A stretch of DNA of 64,000 nt from Pontiellaceae bacterium (GCA_016937945.1 JAFGVP010000073.1:1-64000), one strand, 5' to 3'; counted from the first letter of the stretch, positions 19,386 through 28,493 are shown. Program-made: numbers and translations. Notes: generated by a model not told the origin, from the letters alone.

Positions 19386-20930
19386 ATGAAATCAATGATC
19401 GTGAAAAGTGCTGTCTTCGGATGCACACTGGCAGCGCTGTTTTCTGCCAACCAGACAGAAGCCCGGCCGACCCGGGCCAACAGCGGCGCAAAATATGTCT
19501 TCTTCTTTCTTGGAGACGGTATGTCTGCCACGCAAATCCAGGCGACCGAGGCTTGGCTGACCACCGCCAACGGCGGTAGCGCCCGGAATGCGGAAGATCT
19601 GCTGAATCCCGGCAACCGGCTCAATATGACCAAACTACCGATTGCCGGCATGCAAACCACCTTCGATGCCGGAGCCCTCATGACCGATTCCGCGTCATCC
19701 GCCACCGCATTTTCGTGCGGGATCAAAACGCTGAGCGGCGTGATCAATATGGATACCACTAAAACGACCGGCTATAAGAGCATTGCTCAGCTGGCCCACG
19801 AAATGGGCATGAGCGTCGGTGTGCTTTCGAGCGTTTCGCTCGACCACGCTACGCCGGCCGCCTACTATGCCAGCGTACCAAGCCGCGGCGCAATGAACGA
19901 TATCTGCATCCAGCTGGCCAACTCCGGTTACGAGTTTTTCGGCGGTGGCAGCATGGCGAAAGGAGGCGCCGGTTTCGGCACTGACGCGTGGGCGCTTGCA
20001 GCCACGAATGGCTACTCGGTGGTGTCCGGCCGCACGGCCATTCTGGACCTGATCAATAACCCCCAGAGCAAGGTAATCTGCCCGAACGCATGGCTTCAGG
20101 ATTCTTCGGCCATGCCCTACCACGTCGACTTCAATGCTCCGGAGGCCTCGAACAACGTCACTCTGGCGGAAATGACCGAAGCCGCCATCGCCTGTCTGGA
20201 AAGCGACAAGGATGGCTTTTTTATCATGGTTGAAGGCGGCAAGATTGACTGGGCTTGCCATGCCAACGATGCCATGGCTGCCATCGGCGACATGATCGAC
20301 TTCGACAACGCCGTCGGCGAAGCCATCGCATTCTATCTGGCGCATCCTAACGACACACTGATCGTTGTTACCGGCGACCATGAAACCGGCGGACTTACCA
20401 TCGGTCATGCCACCACCGGCTACAGCGAAAATTATGCCGGCCTGACCAATCAGACCTGCAGCTTCACCTACTTCGGAGCCAATCAGTGGACCGCCCACAA
20501 AGCCGCGTATGCCGACAGCTACACCGACACGCCGACCAATCTGGTTTCCAACGCCGACATGCTCAACCTGATGGAAGAGTGCTTCGGTCTGGTCTACGCA
20601 GACCTGAACGACTATCAGAAGGAAAAGCTGGAAGATGCCTACGACAAGTCCATCACCGGCGGTCGTTCCGGCACAAACAACAACAGCGCGGCTGAAAACA
20701 GCTACCTGTACGGCTCCTACGAACCGATTGTCGTGACCATCACGCACATCCTGAACGAGCGCGCCAGCATCGGCTGGACCTCTTACAGCCACACCGGCGT
20801 CCCGGTTCCGGTCTTCGCGGCCGGATTCGACGCATACCGTTTCGCCGGATTCTACGACAACACCGACATTGCCAAGCAGATTGCCGCCGCCATGCGCTAC
20901 AAAGGCACCCTGCCGGTTGAGCGCGACTGA
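19386..20930 (+). CDS. Secreted alkaline phosphatase
   Basis: 514 residues with a signal peptide ending near TEARPT. The alkaline-phosphatase superfamily core is complete. The first metal Asp is in FFFLGDGMS, and the nucleophilic Ser is in LMTDSASSATAFSCG. Metal ligands are in MVEGGKIDWACHAND and VVTGDHETGG, and a late His is in YSHTGVPVPVFAAG. It hydrolyses phosphate monoesters in the periplasm or outside the cell. An insertion of about 100 residues between the catalytic core and the last metal His (about 370-460) lacks a recognisable domain. AAGGAG sets the start. It sits behind the PEP-CTERM gene and is followed by a terminator. No Pho box was recognised. Confidence 0.93.
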   Translation: MKSMIVKSAVFGCTLAALFSANQTEARPTRANSGAKYVFFFLGDGMSATQIQATEAWLTTANGGSARNAEDLLNPGNRLNMTKLPIAGMQTTFDAGALMTDSASSATAFSCGIKTLSGVINMDTTKTTGYKSIAQLAHEMGMSVGVLSSVSLDHATPAAYYASVPSRGAMNDICIQLANSGYEFFGGGSMAKGGAGFGTDAWALAATNGYSVVSGRTAILDLINNPQSKVICPNAWLQDSSAMPYHVDFNAPEASNNVTLAEMTEAAIACLESDKDGFFIMVEGGKIDWACHANDAMAAIGDMIDFDNAVGEAIAFYLAHPNDTLIVVTGDHETGGLTIGHATTGYSENYAGLTNQTCSFTYFGANQWTAHKAAYADSYTDTPTNLVSNADMLNLMEECFGLVYADLNDYQKEKLEDAYDKSITGGRSGTNNNSAAENSYLYGSYEPIVVTITHILNERASIGWTSYSHTGVPVPVFAAGFDAYRFAGFYDNTDIAKQIAAAMRYKGTLPVERD

Positions 20931-20952
20931 TTCCTTATCATAACAATGGCGA

Positions 20953-20977
20953 GGGCGGCACGGATGTGCCGCCCTTT
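20953..20977 (+). terminator. Rho-independent terminator of the phosphatase gene
   Basis: A perfect 9-bp stem (GGGCGGCAC / GTGCCGCCC) with a four-base loop is followed by TTT, 22 bp past the phosphatase stop. It separates that gene from yibE/F. Confidence 0.8.
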
Positions 20978-21000
20978 CGCCGCATCCGGATTCCTGTACC

Positions 21001-22173
21001 ATGAAGACATCCCATCGCAACCTGACTCTCTCCCTGTTGCTCCTGACCGCGGCAACAGGCCTTTTCTTCGTCAATCTTTCACCAAAACCAACTGCACGTC
21101 CCAACGGGCAGCCCGCCAATATCGAGCGCTGCCGGGCCAGAGTGCTGTCCGTCGATAACAGCAACGTACACACCAACCTGATCGTTCGCACCGAAGAGCA
21201 GATTCTGGAGCTGCGGCTCGAAAGCGGCCAGCACAGAGGCACCGAGATGGCGGCCGTGAATTATCTGACCGGTAAAATGGAACTCGATGAATGGTATGAA
21301 CCCGGCCAGGTCATTCTGGCGGAATACGGCCTTTCCAGCGGGAAACCGGCCAACGCCGTCGCACGCGGTATCTATCGGCTTAATCTACAGTTTCTGCTGA
21401 TCGGTCTGTTTGCCATCCTGTTGCTGGGTCTCGCCGGCTGGACGGGCGCCAATGCCATCCTCTCGTTTATCGTCTCGGCCCTGCTGCTCTGGAAAATCTT
21501 TTTTCCGTTGCTGCTGCGCGGCTGGCCGCCGCTGATCACCGGGGTGGCTTTGGCGGCGTTGCTTACCGGGATCATCACGCTGGCCGTCGGTGGACTGGAT
21601 CGACGCGGATTGTCTGCTTTTGCCGGCTCTATGCTTGGCGTTCTCCTTACCTGCGGACTCGCAATCGTATTCTCAAAAGCTTTCCATATTGATGGAGCGG
21701 TCCGCCCCTTTGCCGAAACCCTGCTCTATTCCGGATATTATGAACTCAATCTGACCCACATTTTCGTTGCCAGTATTTTCATCGCCTCCTCCGGCGCGGT
21801 CATGGACCTGGCCATGGATATCTCAACAGCGATGCACGAAATCAAGTTACAGAACCCTTCAATCGGCATATTGCAGCACGCGCTGGCCGGACTGCGCGTC
21901 GGCCGGGCAGTGATCGGAACGATGACCACCACCCTGCTGCTGGCCTACAGCGGCAGCCACATCACCATGTTTATGCTATTCATCGCCAAAGGGCTTCCGC
22001 TGGCCATCATCTTTAATACGCCGCTGGTCGCGGCAGAAATCCTCAATATTCTCGTTGGCAGTTTCGGCCTCGTCACGGTCGCTCCCTTCACCGTGCTCAC
22101 GGCATTGCTGTTAATGCACCGCACCAGAATACTATCGAGCAGGCGGGTTGCCCCGCCGGTCAGCAACCGGTAG
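21001..22173 (+). CDS. YibE/F family membrane protein, 3' end altered
   Basis: 390 residues. An N-terminal membrane anchor is followed by a periplasmic domain of about 90 residues (RARVLSVDNSNVHTNLIVRT), then about seven to eight membrane helices of the YibE/F family. The family includes GAVMDLAMDIS and a GRAVIGTMTTTLLLAYSG segment, both seen here. The function is uncertain; some members are thought to affect export. The last roughly 15 residues (after LLLMHR) do not look like family sequence. They are read from the antisense strand of a group II intron remnant that supplies the stop codon. No clear ribosome site is seen before the ATG. Confidence 0.85.
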   Translation: MKTSHRNLTLSLLLLTAATGLFFVNLSPKPTARPNGQPANIERCRARVLSVDNSNVHTNLIVRTEEQILELRLESGQHRGTEMAAVNYLTGKMELDEWYEPGQVILAEYGLSSGKPANAVARGIYRLNLQFLLIGLFAILLLGLAGWTGANAILSFIVSALLLWKIFFPLLLRGWPPLITGVALAALLTGIITLAVGGLDRRGLSAFAGSMLGVLLTCGLAIVFSKAFHIDGAVRPFAETLLYSGYYELNLTHIFVASIFIASSGAVMDLAMDISTAMHEIKLQNPSIGILQHALAGLRVGRAVIGTMTTTLLLAYSGSHITMFMLFIAKGLPLAIIFNTPLVAAEILNILVGSFGLVTVAPFTVLTALLLMHRTRILSSRRVAPPVSNR

Positions 22174-22576
22174 CCGAGGAACTTGCGTTCCTGCACATAG
22201 GCTACCGCGCTTTTCCGCCGGTTCACTTTCAGCTTTAAACGCTTCTCAAGGAACCGGGGCACGGATTCGAGCACTCGTTCTCCCGCCTTGAGCGAGTGAA
22301 CGTAGATATTGCAGTCATCCGCGTATCGGCAAAAGCGATGCCCCCGCCGTTCCAGTTCCTTGTCGATGTCGTCGAGCAACAGGTTCGCCCGCGAGGCGAC
22401 CCGCTCCATCAGATGTTCGGTTACGGTTCTGTCTTCACTCCGTGCCACCGGCAGTTCAAACACCTCCGCGCCACCGGAGCAGGAGTTGAACCCGTTTCCA
22501 GTGCAGGCAGTTGTTCGGCAGGCAGTTCGAACAGTACGCACAGCCTCGCCGACTCTTGCTGTTTGCTTGTGCCCAT
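22152..22576 (-). pseudogene. ltrA: Group II intron reverse transcriptase/maturase, decayed
   Basis: The reading opens MGTSKQQESARLCVLFELPAE, typical of class C maturases. It then shifts frame into VTEHLMERVASR and continues as ANLLLDDIDKELERRGHRF, CRYADDCNIYV (the YADD catalytic motif), RLKLKVNRRKSAV and RKFLGYRL. Between VASR and ANLLL the family has well over a hundred residues (fingers and palm), so an internal deletion has joined the two. The thumb and X domain after GYRL are missing. The coding sequence is dead: one frameshift, one deletion, one truncation. Confidence 0.85.
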
Positions 22577-22970
22577 GAACTTCATGCTCCGTTACCAAAT
22601 CGGCAGATTCAGCCCTTCGTCCGAAAGGGGCGGACTACTATGGCCTCTGCTGACTCCTGCACACCCATCCGACGATGTCACCACCGTCGTAGCCCTCCGG
22701 GCAGATGCACAGGTCTCTCAGAATAAGACATGCAACTTTCACTTGGTGCGGACTGGATTTACCGTCAGGGCTCCTGATGAAGTATCGGGAGTGAGCGTCC
22801 AATGCCGCCTTCCCCGCCCCGTCGGCCTTTTATCCAGATTGCCATTCCGCTTCGCTTCGAATCCTTCAGACCCGGCATCACCACAACGCCCTTGCTCTCA
22901 ACTATCCGGTTCCGCTCCATCGCGGCCCACTGGGAACTTTCATCCCAGTTACATGCCATGTCTGACGCAC
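22152..22970 (-). mobile_element. Degenerate group IIC intron inserted behind a terminator
   Basis: On the minus strand the element begins GTGCGTCAGACATGGC at 22970, a classic group II intron 5' end. It continues through about 390 bp of probable ribozyme domains (with AACTGGGATGAAAGTTCCCAG, a stem seen in class C introns) into the reverse-transcriptase remnant at 22576. The insertion point is directly after the T run of a Rho-independent terminator. Class C introns use exactly this target. The 3' part is missing: no domain V sequence is found before yibE/F begins. The element is therefore truncated and cannot splice or move. Confidence 0.8.
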
Positions 22971-22996
22971 AAAAAAGCCCGGCGTATAAGCCGGGC
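22971..22996 (-). terminator. Terminator of the coiled-coil lipoprotein gene and intron target
   Basis: On the minus strand GCCCGGC, a six-base loop and GCCGGGC are followed by six T. It lies about 26 bp past the stop of the lipoprotein gene. The group IIC intron starts at the next base. Confidence 0.92.
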
Positions 22997-23022
22997 TTTA
23001 TCAATCCAGATCGTTCAGAAGG

Positions 23023-23634
23023 TTACATAGCACCCATCTGTTCGAGCAGATCTGCAGCGGAACTGGAGCCGGATTCTTCCACTTCAACGTCCATACCCAT
23101 GTCTTCGACCATGGGAACAGCGGACTCAACCATGCCGTCGAGTTCCGGGAACCCAACATCAGAAGGCTTCACACCGTTCAGCTGAGCCAGATTCAGAATA
23201 AGCTCATCAAAGCGACGCTGAGTTTCGCGGGCTTCCATTTCCATGGTGGCACGTTCGCTTTCAGCGTCAGAAGCCATGGCCTGTGCAGACTGAATCGAGG
23301 CTTTCGCACTCTTCAGCTGCGATTCGAGAGAGGAAATGTCACTGCGGACATCTGCCAGCTCGCCCTTGAGACTCTTGTTGGTCTCTTTCAGCTCGTCGTT
23401 AAGCGCCGTGGAGTCGCGAAGGTCTGCGCGAAGGGAACGAACGCTGTCTTCTGCAGCCTTCTGCAGGGACTTCGTGTCCTGAAGTTCCGTATTAACCTTA
23501 TCGAGTTCCATCTGATGTTCGCTGTTCAGCTGGGCAACAATAGCATCATGCTCTTCCTGCGGCACTCCGCAGCCCGTCAGCATACCGATTGCACATCCTG
23601 CGACCGCCAGCATAGCAATTGACTTAATTTGCAT
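23023..23634 (-). CDS. Coiled-coil lipoprotein
   Basis: 203 residues with a lipoprotein signal peptide ending MLTGCG, so the Cys at about 22 is lipidated. Residues about 28-150 form a long coiled coil (heptads rich in Leu, Ala, Glu, Lys). A Gly/Pro-containing segment and an acidic tail (MDVEVEESGSSSAADLLEQMGAM) follow. This is a periplasmic protein, perhaps spacing the envelope layers as Lpp does. It is monocistronic with its own terminator and resembles no named family closely. The upstream 124 bp should contain its promoter. Confidence 0.75.
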   Translation of the reverse strand: MQIKSIAMLAVAGCAIGMLTGCGVPQEEHDAIVAQLNSEHQMELDKVNTELQDTKSLQKAAEDSVRSLRADLRDSTALNDELKETNKSLKGELADVRSDISSLESQLKSAKASIQSAQAMASDAESERATMEMEARETQRRFDELILNLAQLNGVKPSDVGFPELDGMVESAVPMVEDMGMDVEVEESGSSSAADLLEQMGAM

Positions 23635-23758
23635 TACTTCCTCCGTTGGTTGTTAAATCACATTTCCCAGAAATGAAGACAGTATATAAGCGGAATTATG
23701 AAATTCAACACCTCTGGACAAAATATTTGCCGACCCGATTTGCCGATCTTTCGGGAAA

Positions 23759-24337
23759 TCAGATCAGGTCGCAGGCATCCGGCGGCATCCATTTGGCAGG
23801 CTGCCCATCCCATTTAACATTGCAGCCGACCGGATTGGTCATCGGAACAGCAATTTCCTGGCCGGTCAGCAGCGCCTCCAGCGCATCAGCGAGCTCGTGC
23901 GTCGAAGCGTCCTGCCAGTTGCGCGGTGTATCCATGGCCCGCCCTGTGTAAACCAGTTTTCGCTCTTCATTAAACACAAAGAAATGCGGCGTCCGCAGTG
24001 CTCCATAAGCCAGCGCCACCTCCTGCGATTCATCGTGAAGATACAGCCACGGGAATGAAAATTCCGCCATACGCTCCACCATATGCTCGAAACTGTCCTC
24101 GGCATAGGTGTTTTTGCTGTTCGAGTTAATCGCGACAAATCGCACACCCTGATCAGCAAAACGATCTGCCACGGAACGGGTGTTTTCATCCGATCCGATC
24201 ACGTAGGGGCAATGGTTGCAGGTAAAGAAAATCACCAGCACCTTGTCATCAAAACCGTCCAGCGAATACGTATTCCCATCCGTTGCCGGCAGCTTGAATG
24301 CAGGGGCGGAATCACCGATATTCAGAGTAAAAGCCAT
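23759..24337 (-). CDS. Thioredoxin-fold redoxin (AhpC/TSA-like)
   Basis: 192 residues from the ATG at 24337, chosen over upstream in-frame codons because GGAG lies six bases before it and the family starts at MAFTLNIGD. The fold is a thioredoxin/peroxiredoxin ([21 protein letters not shown]). The active site [10 protein letters not shown] has a CxxC pair, as in a common bacterial 'thioredoxin family protein' group. Later motifs [19 protein letters not shown] and [14 protein letters not shown] (cis-Pro region) support it. No signal peptide, so cytoplasmic. It probably handles thiol-disulfide exchange or peroxide; the substrate is not clear. Confidence 0.88.
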   Translation of the reverse strand: MAFTLNIGDSAPAFKLPATDGNTYSLDGFDDKVLVIFFTCNHCPYVIGSDENTRSVADRFADQGVRFVAINSNSKNTYAEDSFEHMVERMAEFSFPWLYLHDESQEVALAYGALRTPHFFVFNEERKLVYTGRAMDTPRNWQDASTHELADALEALLTGQEIAVPMTNPVGCNVKWDGQPAKWMPPDACDLI

Positions 24338-24463
24338 GATCATCTCCATTTGAATTATGGAGTTTTTGGACTCTCCGGCCGGTGATGGCAATCCTATTCC
24401 CCGAGAAAGGGCACCAATTTATTCCGCTTTAATTCTGCATACCGAGTCGATACGCTGTGCATC

Positions 24464-25627
24464 ATGAAAGCCGTATTGATTGTACTCGACTCCGTGGGCA
24501 TTGGCGAGGCGCCGGACGCCTCCGACTATGGCGACGCCGGAAGTGCGACGCTCCAGCATATCGGCGAAGCCGTAGGCGGGCTCGCGCTGCCGACCCTTGA
24601 AAGACTGGGGTTGGGCCGCATCCATCCCGGCCATCCGATTCCGGGAATTTCTCCTGCGGCCGCGCCGCTGGCGTCGTACGGAATGATGCAGGAGGTTTCT
24701 AAAGGAAAAGATACGGTCACGGGCCACTGGGAAATATGCGGGTTGGAAATTAATCCCGGCTTCCATAACTTTCCGCTCGATTATCCCTCCTTCCCACCGG
24801 ACCTGATTGACGCCTTCGAAAAGGAGACCGGCCGCGCCGTGATCGGAAATAAGGCCGCAAGCGGCACCGCCATTATTGAGGAACTGGGAGAAGAACAGAT
24901 GCGGTCCGGCGCGTGGATCGCCTACACCAGCGCCGACTCTGTGATGCAGCTGGCGGCTCATAACGATATTATTCCGCTCGATGAACTCTACCGCAGCTGC
25001 GAAATCGCCCGCCGGCTGTGCGACCCGCTTAAAGTCGGCCGCGTCATTGCCCGCCCGTTCATCGGCAAACCTGGAGCCTTCCGCCGCACAGAGGACCGCC
25101 GTGATTATGCCTACACGCCGGAAGAACCTCTGATTACCGAACGTCTGCTCAATGCCGGCATACCGGTTTACGCCGTCGGCAAAATTGAAGATATCGTCGC
25201 GCATCGCGGAATCACCGAAAGCATTCATTCCGGCAGTACCAAGGAATCGCAACAGGTTGTCGAACAGTTCATGGAGAGAGAGGGCGACGGACTGATCTTT
25301 GCCAACTTTATCGACTTCGACATGCTCTACGGCCACCGGCGCGATCCGCAGGGATATGCCGATGCCCTCCGACAGACGGACGATTGGCTGGCCCGGTTTC
25401 TGAATACGCTCTCCGACGATGACATGCTGATTCTGACGGCCGACCACGGAAACGATCCCACGTTTAAAGGAACCGACCACACGAGGGAATTTGTCCCGCT
25501 TCTGGTTTATCGACCCGGCCGTGCCGGACAAAACCTCGGAATCCGTCAAGGGTTCTACGATATCGCCCAGTCACTTGCCGCCCTCTACAACCTCCCCCCA
25601 ATCCTCCGAGGAAAATCCTTCTTATGA
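24464..25627 (+). CDS. deoB: Phosphopentomutase
   Basis: A 387-residue cytoplasmic enzyme that interconverts ribose or deoxyribose 1-phosphate and 5-phosphate in nucleoside salvage. It belongs to the alkaline-phosphatase superfamily. The first metal Asp is in IVLDSVGIGEAPD, the phospho-acceptor Thr in GKDTVTGHWE, and later ligands in FIDFDMLYGHRRDP and LTADHGNDPTFKGTDHTRE. Length is normal. The next gene, a guanine-type deaminase, overlaps its stop by four bases, which ties both to purine salvage. The ribosome site is weak. Confidence 0.96.
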   Translation: MKAVLIVLDSVGIGEAPDASDYGDAGSATLQHIGEAVGGLALPTLERLGLGRIHPGHPIPGISPAAAPLASYGMMQEVSKGKDTVTGHWEICGLEINPGFHNFPLDYPSFPPDLIDAFEKETGRAVIGNKAASGTAIIEELGEEQMRSGAWIAYTSADSVMQLAAHNDIIPLDELYRSCEIARRLCDPLKVGRVIARPFIGKPGAFRRTEDRRDYAYTPEEPLITERLLNAGIPVYAVGKIEDIVAHRGITESIHSGSTKESQQVVEQFMEREGDGLIFANFIDFDMLYGHRRDPQGYADALRQTDDWLARFLNTLSDDDMLILTADHGNDPTFKGTDHTREFVPLLVYRPGRAGQNLGIRQGFYDIAQSLAALYNLPPILRGKSFL

Positions 25628-26097
25628 GTTATTCAGAAACATTCCTGGTCGAAGCCATCAATCTTTCGAAAGAAAAAATGGAAGCCGGTGCCGGCGGGCC
25701 GTTTGGCGCCGTGATTGTAAAAAACGACCGGGTGGTCGGCCGCGGATGGAATTGCGTCACCTCAGCCAACGATCCGACGGCGCACGCAGAGGTTGAAGCC
25801 ATTCGGGATGCCTGCCGGAATCTGGAAACCTTCTCGCTGGAGGGTTGCGAGATCTATGCAAGCTGCGAACCGTGCCCGATGTGCCTTTCCGCCATTTATT
25901 GGGCTCGCATCGATATCCTCTATTATGCCGCCGATCGGCAGGATGCAGCCGGCGCCGGATTCGATGACGCCCTGCTCTACCGCGAAGTCAGTCTTCCGAT
26001 GAAGGAACGTTCCCTGAAAGCGGAGAGCCATCTTCGGAAAGAGGCGCAAGCAGTTTTCGAAGCATGGAAAAAGAAAGACGACCGGACGCCTTACTGA
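25624..26097 (+). CDS. guaD: Nucleobase deaminase, guanine deaminase type
   Basis: 157 residues of the cytidine/deoxycytidylate deaminase fold. Zinc ligands and the catalytic Glu are in TAHAEVEAI (His-Ala-Glu) and SCEPCPMCLSAIYWA (two Cys). The C-terminal segment FDDALLYREV with a domain-swapped tail is characteristic of the B. subtilis GuaD type, which converts guanine to xanthine, rather than TadA. A tRNA adenosine deaminase role cannot be fully excluded. It overlaps deoB by ATGA and its 3' end overlaps the convergent radical SAM gene by seven bases. Confidence 0.85.
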   Translation: MSYSETFLVEAINLSKEKMEAGAGGPFGAVIVKNDRVVGRGWNCVTSANDPTAHAEVEAIRDACRNLETFSLEGCEIYASCEPCPMCLSAIYWARIDILYYAADRQDAAGAGFDDALLYREVSLPMKERSLKAESHLRKEAQAVFEAWKKKDDRTPY

Positions 26098-27029
26098 CCG
26101 GAGGGAACAAGATAGTAGGTTTCCCCGCCCGTTTTTTCCGTAACAAGCAGGCCGGAACTCTTCATCATTTTCAGCCTCCGATACATCCCGTCGCCCGGCA
26201 CGTTGAAATAGGTTGCCAACTGCTCACAGGTCGCCGGATGGCGCCGGATCAGATCAAGCAATGAGGCGTCCGTGATATCAAGCGAGGTGAATCCCTGCTT
26301 GCGGAAACTGGCGGTCACACTGGCATTTTCGCCAAACAGTCTGGCGAGCTCTTCCAGCTGCTCCTGCGGCGGCGCCGATACACCTTTGACCGCCGGCGGC
26401 CGAACGACCGTATTGATATCCACCCGATCCGGCTCCAGCGTCTTAACCACTTCAGCAATCCGCTTCGCGGTGGGCATCTGGGAATTGATTCCGTCAACAA
26501 TGAAGACCTCAACGGAAAATTCGCCGGGGAACATTTTCCGGAACGCGCGCTCGCCCTTGATCAGCATTTCAAAGGTAACGCCCTGCGCCGGCCGGTGAAT
26601 CTGCTGAAAACTGGCTTCGTCCCACGCGCTCAACGTTACCTTGACCTTGTTTGCCAACGCCGCCTGCTCCCGAACCGCCGCCATATGCAGCAGCGTTCCG
26701 TTGGTCAGTAGAACCGACGGAATATCGGTTTCATCCTTTACCCACTGGAGCACATCGCCGAAATAGCTGTGCAGTGTCGGTTCGCCGGATCCAGCCAGCG
26801 TAATATGATCAGCCTCTCCGTCTGCACGCTTCCACTGGTCCAGCTCGGTCAGTACATCCTGGATCGGCACATAGTCGCCCCGCTCACTCACTTCGCAGGT
26901 AGTTTCGCCAAGCTGGCAGTAGATGCAATCCATGGTGCAGGTCTTGAAAGGAATCAGATCGATTCCGAGCGAACGCCCCAGCCGCCGCGAAGGCACCGGG
27001 CCAAACAGATAGTGACGGTTGCTTGTCAT
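26091..27029 (-). CDS. Radical SAM protein of the COG0731 group with C-terminal winged helix
   Basis: 312 residues from the ATG at 27029; a TTG 12 codons upstream is possible and neither has a strong ribosome site. The opening FGPVPSRRLGRSLGID and the iron-sulfur motif CTMDCIYCQLG (CxxxCxxC) define this radical SAM group, related by sequence to wyosine-synthesis enzymes. TLAGSGEPTLH is the GGE-like SAM-binding motif. The last 70 or so residues form a winged-helix domain (ATCEQLATYFNVPGDGMYRRLKMM). The substrate is unknown. It is divergent from the sugar dehydrogenase gene. Confidence 0.87.
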   Translation of the reverse strand: MTSNRHYLFGPVPSRRLGRSLGIDLIPFKTCTMDCIYCQLGETTCEVSERGDYVPIQDVLTELDQWKRADGEADHITLAGSGEPTLHSYFGDVLQWVKDETDIPSVLLTNGTLLHMAAVREQAALANKVKVTLSAWDEASFQQIHRPAQGVTFEMLIKGERAFRKMFPGEFSVEVFIVDGINSQMPTAKRIAEVVKTLEPDRVDINTVVRPPAVKGVSAPPQEQLEELARLFGENASVTASFRKQGFTSLDITDASLLDLIRRHPATCEQLATYFNVPGDGMYRRLKMMKSSGLLVTEKTGGETYYLVPSGQ

Positions 27030-27088
27030 GCGTTCAACATGGGTTAAACTTGTTGCCCGGCGCAAGCTTGAAAAGGAGCCAGTTAATT

Positions 27089-28486
27089 ATGAAAAAATCC
27101 ATCATCATCCCCGCCCTTTCCTTCTGCACAATCATTGCTTCGGCACAGTCGCCCGACGCGCTCTACCGTACCCACTGTGCATCCTGCCACGGAGCCCGCT
27201 TTCAGGGTGGAAATGCGGAAAGCCTGGTCGACGGCCACTGGCAGTTTGGCGCGTCACAGACAGACATTGAGAAAAACATACGCGACGGGATCGAGCATCT
27301 CGGAATGCCGGCATACGCGGCGACGCTGCGCGATGCCGAAATCTCTGCGCTGACCAGATATCTTCTTGAATCTGAAAACACCGCTATCCGCCAGCGGGAA
27401 AAAATTCCGGAAACCCTTGAAACCCTCGATTACAGGATCAAGGTCGAGATCGCAGCCGAAGGGCTTGAGGTTCCGTGGGACATCGCCTTCCTGAATGAAA
27501 ACTATGCGCTGGTTACTGAGCGTCCCGGCCGGCTGCGTATCATTGAAAACGGACGCCTTCTGCCGAATGCCGTCAACGGAACCCCGACCGTGCTCGCGGA
27601 AGGACAGGGAGGACTGCTGGCGGTCGCCTTTGATCCAGATTACCTGCAGGAGAATAATCGTTGGATCTATCTCGCCAACAGCCACGGGCTCGAACCGGAA
27701 GAAGGTAAACGCGCCGGAGCCATGACCCGGATCGTACGCGGACGGATCGTCGACAATCAATGGACCGATGAACAGGTTGTTTTTGAAGCGCCGCATGAAA
27801 CCTATCGGACCACGCGGCATCATTACGGAACGCGCATCGTGTTTGACCGGGAAAAGAATCTTTATTTTTCTATCGGCGATCGCGGCACCGACCCGCATGC
27901 GCAGGATCTGTCGCGCCCCAATGGAAAGATTCACCGCATCCGGCGCGATGGAAGCATCCCCGAAGACAACCCGTTTTACAATCAGGACAGCGCCATGCCG
28001 TCCATCTTTGCTTATGGCGTGCGCAATCCGCAGGGACTCGCCATTCATCCGGAAACCGATCAACTCTGGGAAGCCGAACACGGTCCGATGGGCGGCGACG
28101 AAATCAACCTGATCCGGCCCGCAAAGAATTATGGCTGGCCCGTCATCACTTACGGAATCAATTATAACGGGACGAGCATTACCGATATCGTGCGCAAGGA
28201 GGGCATGGAACAGCCGGTCTGGTACTGGCGCCCCTCCACCGCGCTCTGCGCCATCGACTTCTATTCCGGCGACCTGTTCCCCCGCTGGAAAAACAAACTG
28301 CTGGCCGGCGCCCTGAAATTCGAAGACGTCCGGCTTCTCGACATTGAAGGCGACCGAGTCATGCACGAGGAAATCATCCTCAAAGGCGCCGGACGTGTCC
28401 GCGATGTCGCCTGCGGCCCCGACGGAGCTATTTACATAATCCTGAACGATCCCGGAACCATCCTGCGCCTCACGCCCGAATCTTAA
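27089..28486 (+). CDS. Periplasmic sugar dehydrogenase with N-terminal cytochrome c domain
   Basis: 465 residues from the ATG at 27089 with AAAAGGAG upstream. A signal peptide is followed by a small cytochrome c domain with the haem site HCASCH (about 30) and an axial Met in HLGMPAYA. From about 115 on is a six-bladed beta-propeller of the glucose/sorbosone dehydrogenase (PQQ-dependent aldose dehydrogenase) family: GLEVPWDIAFL, RPGRLRII, GQGGLLAVAFDPDY, GDRGTDP, YGVRNPQGLAIHP, EHGPMGGDEINLI. It should oxidise a sugar in the periplasm and pass electrons straight to its own haem. In many homologues the cytochrome domain is separate or C-terminal. Confidence 0.9.
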   Translation: MKKSIIIPALSFCTIIASAQSPDALYRTHCASCHGARFQGGNAESLVDGHWQFGASQTDIEKNIRDGIEHLGMPAYAATLRDAEISALTRYLLESENTAIRQREKIPETLETLDYRIKVEIAAEGLEVPWDIAFLNENYALVTERPGRLRIIENGRLLPNAVNGTPTVLAEGQGGLLAVAFDPDYLQENNRWIYLANSHGLEPEEGKRAGAMTRIVRGRIVDNQWTDEQVVFEAPHETYRTTRHHYGTRIVFDREKNLYFSIGDRGTDPHAQDLSRPNGKIHRIRRDGSIPEDNPFYNQDSAMPSIFAYGVRNPQGLAIHPETDQLWEAEHGPMGGDEINLIRPAKNYGWPVITYGINYNGTSITDIVRKEGMEQPVWYWRPSTALCAIDFYSGDLFPRWKNKLLAGALKFEDVRLLDIEGDRVMHEEIILKGAGRVRDVACGPDGAIYIILNDPGTILRLTPES

Positions 28487-28493
28487 ATCCCGC

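Noticed and set aside
19695-21242. A 515-codon open frame opposite the alkaline phosphatase gene
   Set aside because: Antisense to a clear enzyme and running through its terminator; no family features.
22296-23030. A 244-codon frame on the plus strand across the intron region
   Set aside because: It is the antisense of ribozyme and maturase sequence and crosses the terminator; similar frames are often misannotated in such introns.
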